From: JANLHG01 sp964359745 | Lineage (GTDB): Bacteria > Patescibacteriota > Minisyncoccia > Phycocordibacterales > PALSA-1337 | Reading direction: 5' to 3' | Assembly: GCA_964359745.1 (NCBI GenBank) | Contig: CAYHTR010000012.1 | Span: 1-17,783 of the forward strand | Length of the DNA stretch: 17,783 nt | In this document: positions 12,228 to 17,783 of the stretch, piece after piece | How positions within the stretch are numbered: position 1 is the first letter of the stretch | Layout: every line of letters begins with the position of its first letter | The notes under the pieces: model-generated | Seen by the model: only the letters and a program-made list of their open reading frames with translations | Told to the model about the DNA's origin: nothing | Database searches by the model: none | Program-made: the position numbers and the translations under genes

Positions 12228-13790
12228 ATGAGCTTCGCAAAAGTATACAGTGCACAAACAACACTCCTTAAAGCATATATTGTTTCCATTGAAGTTGATT
12301 TATCAAAAGGACTTCACGCTTTTTCTATAGTAGGACTTCCAGACAAAGGTGTAGAAGAAGCAAGAGATAGGATTTCAGCAGCAGTAAAAAATTCCGGCTA
12401 TGCTTCGCCGAAAAGTAAAAATCAAAAAATTGTTGTGTCACTAGCCCCAGCTGATATAAAAAAGGAAGGGGCAAGTTTTGATTTAGGTATTTCTATGGCT
12501 TACTTGTTAGCCTCTGGTGATATTAGATTTAATCCAGAAAAGAAAATATTTTTAGGTGAGCTATCTCTTAACGGAGAACTGCGTCGTATTGATGGCGTCT
12601 TACCTTTAGTGGAAGAAGCAAAGAAAAAAGGTTTTACAGAAATTTTTTTACCAAAAGAAAATACTACAGAAGCGGCCCTTATTGAAAATATAACTATATA
12701 TGGAGCAGATACTCTAATTGATGTTATTCATCATATAAATGAAAAAAGAATGGAAGATAATAGTGTTCGTCAAAAAATATCATTACAAAAACAACCTAGA
12801 ACCCAAATACACCACAAAGACAAAGAATTAAATATTGATTTTTCTGATATTAAAGGACAAGAAACAGCTAAACGAGGCCTTGAAATCGCAGCTGCTGGAG
12901 GACATAACATAGCAATGTATGGACCACCAGGAACTGGAAAAACAATGCTCGCCAAGGCGTTTTGTCATATTCTTCCACCACTTAGTTTTGATGAAATTTT
13001 AGAGACCACTGCTATACATTCAGTCGCCGGAGCATTATTAGATGATTTAGTAATTGAACCACCTTTGCGTTCTCCACACCATACAGCTTCATATACTGCG
13101 CTTGTTGGGGGAGGAACAATACCGAGACCAGGAGAAATAACATTAGCTCATCGAGGGGTACTTTTTCTAGATGAATTTCCAGAGTTTGACAGAAGAGTTA
13201 TTGAAGCATTACGTCAACCACTAGAGGATAAAACTATAAGTATTTCACGAGTTAAAGGTTCTGCTCATTTTCCAGCTGATTTTATTTTAATCGCAACGAT
13301 GAATCCTTGTCCGTGCGGTAATTTTGGAGTAAAAGATAAAGAATGCACTTGTACACCTTCCAATCTTATGAGATATCAGCGAAAAATATCAGGACCAATT
13401 ATTGATCGTATTGATTTATGGATTGAAGTTGGGTCAATTGACCATAAAAAACTTTCCGATATAAAAAATATTGGAGAAAAAACAGATTTAATTAAAGCTC
13501 GTGTACTAAAAGCTAGACAAATTCAAGGAATTCGTTTTAAAAACCTTAAAAGGAAAATTACAAATAATAGCCAAATGAATGCTAGGGAATTGGAAAAACT
13601 CGTGCCACTTTCAGATGATGTAAAAAATATTTTGAATACTTCGGCAACCAAACTAGGTCTTTCTGCTCGCGCTTATCATCGAGTTATAAAATTGGCCCGT
13701 ACCATTGCCGACCTTGCAGGAAAAGAAAATGTTGAAACATCTCATATCGCTGAAGCTTTGCAGTATCGACCAAAGCAAATTAATAATTAA
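12228..13790 (+). CDS. comM: ComM/YifB-family AAA+ ATPase (Mg-chelatase-like)
   Basis: 520 residues from ATG 12228; a frame from TTG 12192 would overlap the DksA-like gene and adds nothing family-like. ComM is a hexameric branch-migration helicase that extends recombination during natural transformation. The N-terminal ChlI-like domain begins MSFAKVYSAQTTLLKAYIVSIEVD and contains IVGLPDKGVEEARDRI. Walker A is GPPGTGKT (232-239) and Walker B is LFLDEF (D315-E316). The zinc-type motif NPCPCGNFG plus CTC, and the C-terminal lid domain (LGLSARAYHRVIKLARTIADLAG), complete it. Length and order are normal. The presence of ComM fits uptake of foreign DNA by a reduced genome, though the rest of a competence machine is not in this window. 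Confidence 0.95.
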   Translation: MSFAKVYSAQTTLLKAYIVSIEVDLSKGLHAFSIVGLPDKGVEEARDRISAAVKNSGYASPKSKNQKIVVSLAPADIKKEGASFDLGISMAYLLASGDIRFNPEKKIFLGELSLNGELRRIDGVLPLVEEAKKKGFTEIFLPKENTTEAALIENITIYGADTLIDVIHHINEKRMEDNSVRQKISLQKQPRTQIHHKDKELNIDFSDIKGQETAKRGLEIAAAGGHNIAMYGPPGTGKTMLAKAFCHILPPLSFDEILETTAIHSVAGALLDDLVIEPPLRSPHHTASYTALVGGGTIPRPGEITLAHRGVLFLDEFPEFDRRVIEALRQPLEDKTISISRVKGSAHFPADFILIATMNPCPCGNFGVKDKECTCTPSNLMRYQRKISGPIIDRIDLWIEVGSIDHKKLSDIKNIGEKTDLIKARVLKARQIQGIRFKNLKRKITNNSQMNARELEKLVPLSDDVKNILNTSATKLGLSARAYHRVIKLARTIADLAGKENVETSHIAEALQYRPKQINN

Positions 13791-13796
13791 ATTAAT

Positions 13797-14309
13797 ATGA
13801 AATCTATCGCATTATTACCTCACGACAGAATAGAAAATAAAATCTTTTTTATAAGAGGCAAAAAAATTATGCTTGATAGAGATTTAGCAAAGCTCTATGA
13901 AGTTGAAAATAAAAAACTTAATCAAGCAGTAAAAAGAAATATAACAAGATTTCCAACAGATTTCATGTTTAAATTATCAATTAATGAGTTTGAAAATTGG
14001 AAGTCACATTTTGTGACTTCCAATTCAGATAAAATGGGATTAAGAAAATTACCATATGCTTTCACCGAGCAAGGAATCGCTATGCTTTCCAGTGTTTTAA
14101 ATAGCGAACGAGCAATTCAAGTAAATATTCAAATCATCAGAACATTTACCAAAATCCGTGAACTTATTGCTTCAAATAAAGACCTTCGAGATCAAATCGA
14201 AAAACTGGAGAAAAAATACGATCAACAATTTCGCGTCGTCTTCGACGTCATTAAAAAACTTCTCGCAACACCTTTAAAACCATCCAAACCAATCGGATTT
14301 AATACTTAG
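13797..14309 (+). CDS. ORF6N-domain protein (phage-type DNA-binding)
   Basis: 170 residues. ORF6N domains come from phage antirepressor-like genes and are widespread in CPR and Bacteroidetes chromosomes; they are thought to bind DNA. Family blocks: IFFIRGKKIMLDRDLAKLY, LNQAVKRNITRFPTDFMFKL, LPYAFTEQGIAMLSSVLNSERAIQVNIQIIRTF, followed by a helical, coiled-coil-like C-terminus (ASNKDLRDQIEKLEKKYDQQF). The domain looks complete. It lies 6 nt after comM and is probably in the same transcript. Its coding sequence contains a 14-bp perfect inverted repeat (13995-14025). Biological role unknown; it could be a remnant of a mobile element or a domesticated regulator. Confidence 0.88.
   Translation: MKSIALLPHDRIENKIFFIRGKKIMLDRDLAKLYEVENKKLNQAVKRNITRFPTDFMFKLSINEFENWKSHFVTSNSDKMGLRKLPYAFTEQGIAMLSSVLNSERAIQVNIQIIRTFTKIRELIASNKDLRDQIEKLEKKYDQQFRVVFDVIKKLLATPLKPSKPIGFNT
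13995..14025 (+). repeat. Perfect 14-bp inverted repeat inside the ORF6N gene
   Basis: AATTGGAAGTCACA and TGTGACTTCCAATT are exact reverse complements separated by TTT. It encodes NWKSHFVTSNS within the ORF6N domain. It would form a very stable hairpin in mRNA, or a dyad for a dimeric DNA-binding protein. Confidence 0.85.
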
Positions 14310-14314
14310 TTTTA

Positions 14315-14323
14315 TGCTATACT
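14315..14323 (+). promoter_or_regulatory. Extended -10 promoter of the asnB-ligase-racemase operon
   Basis: TGC-TATACT preceded by TTTTA, 9 nt before the asnB ATG, so the mRNA should begin within about 3 nt of the ATG. No good -35 and no terminator after the ORF6N gene, so some readthrough from upstream is possible. Confidence 0.62.
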
Positions 14324-14332
14324 CCTCAATAT

Positions 14333-16165
14333 ATGTGCGGGTTTGTAGGATATACAGGAGCTACTAAAGACAATAAAAGCGTGCTTTCTAGCATGTTAAA
14401 GGTCATTTCTCATAGAGGACCTGATTCGGAAGATATTTATGTGGATAATGAAATATCGTTAGGATTTAGAAGATTAAGCATTATTGATTTAAAAAACGGC
14501 TCACAACCAATGTTTAATGAAGATAAGACAAAGGTTTTGGTTTTTAATGGAGAAATATATAATTATAAAACTTTAAGGCAAGAATTGATTAAAAAAGGTC
14601 ATATTTTCAGCACAGAAAGTGATTCGGAAGTACTTATTCACGGATATGAAGAATACGGTGCAGATCTTCTCAATAAATTAAGAGGAATGTTTGCTTTTGT
14701 AATATGGGACAACAAAGAAAAAAAAATATTTGCTGCCCGTGATTTTTTTGGAATTAAACCATTTTATTATGCAAAAATGGGTTCAAATTTTATATTTGGT
14801 TCAGAAATAAAAGGTTTTTTGTCGCATCCTAATTTTAAAAAGGAATTATATGGAGAAAAACTGCCAGATTATTTAACATTTAGCTGTGTACCAGGAAATG
14901 AAACATTTTTCAAAAATGTATATAAATTACCACCAGCACATTATTTAGAATACAAAGACAATGTGTTAAAAATAACTCGTTATTTTACGCCTGAATTTAA
15001 TATAAAAGATGATAAAAATATGGATTATTTTGTAAATCAGATTTCAAACTCTGTTACGGAATCGGTAACTGCTCACAAGATCAGTGATGTTGAAGTCGGA
15101 GCTTTTCTATCAAGCGGAGTGGATTCTAGCTATGTTACAAAAGAACTTGCAAAATTAGGAAAAATAAAAACATATTCAATTGGATTTGATAATAAATCAT
15201 ATGACGAATCTGATGATGCAAAAAAGTTTGCACAAGAAATTGGTTTGGAAAATTATTCAAAAATTGTTTCTTCTGAAGAATATTTCGCTAATATCGGAAA
15301 AGTGCAATATCATCTTGATGAACCGTTAGCAAACCCGAGCGCTAACTTATTATATTTCGTTTCACAACTAGCTTCAAAAGATGTAAAAGTTGTTTTGTCT
15401 GGAGAGGGAGCCGATGAAATGTTTGGTGGTTATAATGTCTATAAAGAACCGTTATCTCTAAAAAATTATCAAAAAATATCTCCAACAATAAGAAAAGTTT
15501 TGGCTTTTTTGGTTGAAAAATTACCTAATTTCAAAGGAAAAAATTTTATAATAAGAGGAAGCAAAACAATTGAAGAAAGATATATAGGCAACAGCAATTT
15601 ATTCAATATAGAAGAAAGAGAAAAAATATTAAAAAATAAATATGAAGCAAAATCGCCTCAAGAATATGTAAAACCTTTTTATGACAAAGTAAAAAACAAC
15701 GATGATATTACAAAAATGCAGTATATAGATATTCATTTTTGGATGGTCCAAGAAATATTACTAAAAGCAGATAAAATGAGTATGGCACATTCATTGGAAT
15801 TAAGAGTGCCGTTTTTGGATATTGAAATATTTAAACTAGCAAGTACAATACCAACTATATATAAAGTAAGTAAAAAAAATACCAAGTTAGCCTTGCGTGA
15901 AGCTGCAAATAAAGAAATAAATAATGTAAATGCAAATAGAAAAAAAATGGCTTTCCCATTACCTTTAGTAGAATGGTTGCGGGAAGATAGATATTATAAT
16001 ATTATAAAAAAATACTTTACTTCTGATATCGCCAGAAAATATTTTAATGAATTAGATATATTGAAGTTATTAGACGAACATCAAAAAGGAAAAAATAATT
16101 CAAGAAAAATATGGGCTATATTCACATTTTTAGTATGGTATGAAGAATTTTTTGTAAAACTATGA
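14333..16165 (+). CDS. asnB: AsnB-family glutamine-dependent amidotransferase (asparagine synthase type)
   Basis: 610 residues. The family moves ammonia from glutamine onto a carboxylate activated by ATP. The N-terminal glutaminase begins MCGFVGYTG with catalytic Cys2, followed by ISHRGPDSED, GFRRLSIIDL, VFNGEIYNY. The synthetase half carries the PP-loop SSGVDSS (260-266), LSGEGADEMFGGY and ADKMSMAHSLELRVPFLD. All catalytic parts look intact. Besides free asparagine, relatives (LtsA of Corynebacterium, AsnB of Bacillus, AsnH of Lactococcus) amidate peptidoglycan residues. Here the stop overlaps the next gene by 4 nt (ATGA), a D-aspartate-ligase-like enzyme, so amidation of a D-Asp cross-bridge, as by AsnH, is the favoured role; plain asparagine synthesis remains possible. 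Confidence 0.92.
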   Translation: MCGFVGYTGATKDNKSVLSSMLKVISHRGPDSEDIYVDNEISLGFRRLSIIDLKNGSQPMFNEDKTKVLVFNGEIYNYKTLRQELIKKGHIFSTESDSEVLIHGYEEYGADLLNKLRGMFAFVIWDNKEKKIFAARDFFGIKPFYYAKMGSNFIFGSEIKGFLSHPNFKKELYGEKLPDYLTFSCVPGNETFFKNVYKLPPAHYLEYKDNVLKITRYFTPEFNIKDDKNMDYFVNQISNSVTESVTAHKISDVEVGAFLSSGVDSSYVTKELAKLGKIKTYSIGFDNKSYDESDDAKKFAQEIGLENYSKIVSSEEYFANIGKVQYHLDEPLANPSANLLYFVSQLASKDVKVVLSGEGADEMFGGYNVYKEPLSLKNYQKISPTIRKVLAFLVEKLPNFKGKNFIIRGSKTIEERYIGNSNLFNIEEREKILKNKYEAKSPQEYVKPFYDKVKNNDDITKMQYIDIHFWMVQEILLKADKMSMAHSLELRVPFLDIEIFKLASTIPTIYKVSKKNTKLALREAANKEINNVNANRKKMAFPLPLVEWLREDRYYNIIKKYFTSDIARKYFNELDILKLLDEHQKGKNNSRKIWAIFTFLVWYEEFFVKL

Positions 16166-17373
16166 AAATAAAAGAATTAAATTTTATTCCAGTATTGTTG
16201 GGTAATGATATTAATACCTATAGTATGGCACGAGCATTTCATGAGGAATATGAAATAAAATCAATAGTAATAGGTAAGTATAACAACGGCCCCAGCTGTA
16301 ATAGTAAAATTATAGATTTTAGAGCAATAAAAACTATAGATGAAGAAAATAGTTTTTTAGATGTAATGAACAAACTTTCAATAGAAAACCAAAATAAAAA
16401 GTTGATTCTTATTGGTTGTGGAGATAATTACATTAGTTTAATAAGTAAAAATAAATATAAACTTCCAAATAATTTTATTGTCCCATATATTGACTACGAA
16501 TTAATGGAAAAACTTATTAAAAAAGAAAAATTCTATGAAATGTGCAAAAAACACAATATTGATTACCCAACCACTTTTATATATAAAAAAGAAATGGCGG
16601 AGAATTTTATATTGCCATTTAATTTTCCTGTAATTGTAAAACCTTCAAATAGTGTTGATTACTGGAATCATTCTTTTAATAGCCAAAAGAAGGTCTATAA
16701 ATTAGATACTTCGGAGCAATTAAATAAAGTTATGAAAGAAATTTATGATTCAGGATATGGTGATTTATTAATAATACAAGATTACATACCGGGAGATGAT
16801 ACTTTTATGCATGTTTTGACTTGTTATTCTGATAAAAATAAAAAAGTTAAAATGATGGCACTTGGTCATGTTCTTCTTGAAGAACACACCCCTCACGGAT
16901 TAGGGAATCATGCTGTTATTATAAATGAATTTAATGAAGAATTAATAAATAAAATAAAAAAGTTTTTGGAAGATATAAATTACTGTGGATTTTCAAATTT
17001 TGATATAAAATATGATATAAGAGATAATAAATATAAGGTTTTTGAAATAAATATAAGACAAGGCAGAAGCAATTTTTATGTTACCGGCGCTGGATATAAT
17101 ATAGCCAAATATATAGTAGAAGATTATATTTATAATAAAGAACTTGAATTTAATATTGTAAAAAATAAGAAATTATGGCTTGTTGTACCGATAAAAGTGG
17201 CATTCAAATATGTAAAACCTATAGAATTAAAAGATGAAATGAAACTGCTTATACAAAATAAGAATGTCATAAATCCACTATTTTATAAAGACGATTATAA
17301 AATAAAAAGATTATTTTATCTTTTAAAATCTCATTTTAGTCATTTTATTAAATACAAAAAATACTATGCTTAA
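16162..17373 (+). CDS. ATP-grasp ligase resembling D-aspartate ligase (Aslfm/AslA type)
   Basis: 403 residues. D-aspartate ligases join D-Asp through its beta-carboxylate to the stem-peptide lysine of peptidoglycan precursors. The opening NFIPVLLGNDINTYSMARAFHEEYEIKS and the blocks VIVKPSNSVDYWN (ATP-binding K160), QDYIPGDDTFMHVL, MMALGHVLLEEHTP and FEINIRQGRSNFYVT (metal ligands E295, N297) match, from memory, the Enterococcus faecium enzyme. No signal peptide or membrane segment, so cytoplasmic. It overlaps asnB by 4 nt and the racemase by 8 nt. The gene looks very AT-rich, with many ATA codons. It could be a related carboxylate-amine ligase with another substrate, but the racemase partner argues for D-Asp. 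Confidence 0.78.
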   Translation: MKIKELNFIPVLLGNDINTYSMARAFHEEYEIKSIVIGKYNNGPSCNSKIIDFRAIKTIDEENSFLDVMNKLSIENQNKKLILIGCGDNYISLISKNKYKLPNNFIVPYIDYELMEKLIKKEKFYEMCKKHNIDYPTTFIYKKEMAENFILPFNFPVIVKPSNSVDYWNHSFNSQKKVYKLDTSEQLNKVMKEIYDSGYGDLLIIQDYIPGDDTFMHVLTCYSDKNKKVKMMALGHVLLEEHTPHGLGNHAVIINEFNEELINKIKKFLEDINYCGFSNFDIKYDIRDNKYKVFEINIRQGRSNFYVTGAGYNIAKYIVEDYIYNKELEFNIVKNKKLWLVVPIKVAFKYVKPIELKDEMKLLIQNKNVINPLFYKDDYKIKRLFYLLKSHFSHFIKYKKYYA

Positions 17374-17783
17374 TTATAAACTAGGAATAATAGGGGGGAT
17401 GGGACCTGAGGCAACTGCTGATTTTTTTAGCAGAATTGTAGAAAAAACAGATGCTTCATCTGATCAAGAACATATTGATATGATTATATTGAATCATTGC
17501 AGTATTCCTGACAGAACTAAAACCATAGAATCAAAAAATTATGAACTTTTTATTTCACAAATTGTACAAGATACTAAATTATTGGAAGAAAAAGGAGTAA
17601 AAGCTATTGCTATACCATGCAATACCGCTCATTTTTTTTACAATGAAATACAATCAAAAATAAATATACCGATAATAAATATGGTAGAAGAAAGTGTTAA
17701 GTATGTAATGCAAAATTATAATGGAATAAAAAAAGTAGGCATAATGGCAACAGATGGAACTATAAAATCAAAAATCTACGATA
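17366..17783 (+). CDS. Aspartate/glutamate racemase, N-terminal part (3' truncated by window)
   Basis: The frame starts at ATG 17366, overlapping the ligase stop by 8 nt, and is open to the window end (139 codons). Family members interconvert L- and D-Asp (or Glu) without a cofactor, using two cysteines. Visible blocks: LGIIGGMGPEATADFFSRIV at the N-terminus, IILNHCSIPDRT, and AIPCNTAHFFYNEI with the first catalytic Cys. VGIMATDGTIKSKIYD, at the start of the second half, is also present. The second catalytic Cys lies beyond the window. GGMGPEAT and the NHCSIPDRT block are typical of the aspartate racemase branch rather than MurI. In context it should supply D-Asp to the preceding ligase. Confidence 0.88.
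   Translation, partial: MLNYKLGIIGGMGPEATADFFSRIVEKTDASSDQEHIDMIILNHCSIPDRTKTIESKNYELFISQIVQDTKLLEEKGVKAIAIPCNTAHFFYNEIQSKINIPIINMVEESVKYVMQNYNGIKKVGIMATDGTIKSKIYD

Overview
The window is about 17.8 kb of AT-rich bacterial DNA, dense in genes and using the standard code (TGA works as a stop, for example in pnp and the Xer recombinase gene). Gene content suggests a Candidate Phyla Radiation / Patescibacteria genome of the Parcubacteria type. The pointers are an RNHCP zinc protein, ORF6N, a 3-Cys DksA-like protein, a PNPase without S1 domain, tRNA genes without CCA, no Shine-Dalgarno motifs at the starts I examined, and several lineage-specific small or membrane proteins. This placement is inference from gene content; there is no rRNA here to confirm it.

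Layout. 1-1107 (+): the end of RNase Y, then HU with its own promoter and a terminator that is a 40-bp perfect palindrome. 1112-2433 (-): a compact run in which tRNA genes alternate with protein genes: tRNA-Arg, tRNA-Gly(GCC), YraN nuclease, tRNA-Pro, RNHCP protein, a 17-residue Cys4 micro-ORF and tRNA-Gly(UCC). 2497-3996 (+): the CCA-adding enzyme, divergent from these CCA-less tRNA genes. About 4000-4260: a possible minus-strand small RNA. 4279-5049 (-) exonuclease III and 5066-5632 (+) a pure heptad-repeat protein share a 16-bp promoter region. 5611-6501 (-): a Xer-type recombinase. 6569-6882 (+): an unrecognised GC-rich structured RNA of about 310 nt with its own promoter, an H-type pseudoknot and a terminator.

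6919-11272 (+): the classic rpsO...pnp neighbourhood, here interrupted by a NYN nuclease, a hicBA toxin-antitoxin pair and a short DUF4375-like ORF, followed by an S1-less PNPase and a membrane protein. It ends at a terminator flanked by two inverted REP-like repeats. 11396-11755 (-): a small membrane protein. 11851-14309 (+): a DksA-like protein, a ComM/YifB ATPase and an ORF6N protein.

14333-17783 (+): the most striking block. It holds three translationally overlapping genes: an AsnB-family amidotransferase, a D-aspartate-ligase-like ATP-grasp enzyme and an aspartate racemase that runs off the window. Together they match the three enzymes known to build D-Asp/D-isoasparagine peptidoglycan cross-bridges in lactic acid bacteria.

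Across the window, many genes have an extended -10 promoter (TGn followed by a -10 hexamer, often TGCTAnACT) ending 6-9 nt before the ATG. This suggests that leaderless mRNAs are the normal mode of expression here.
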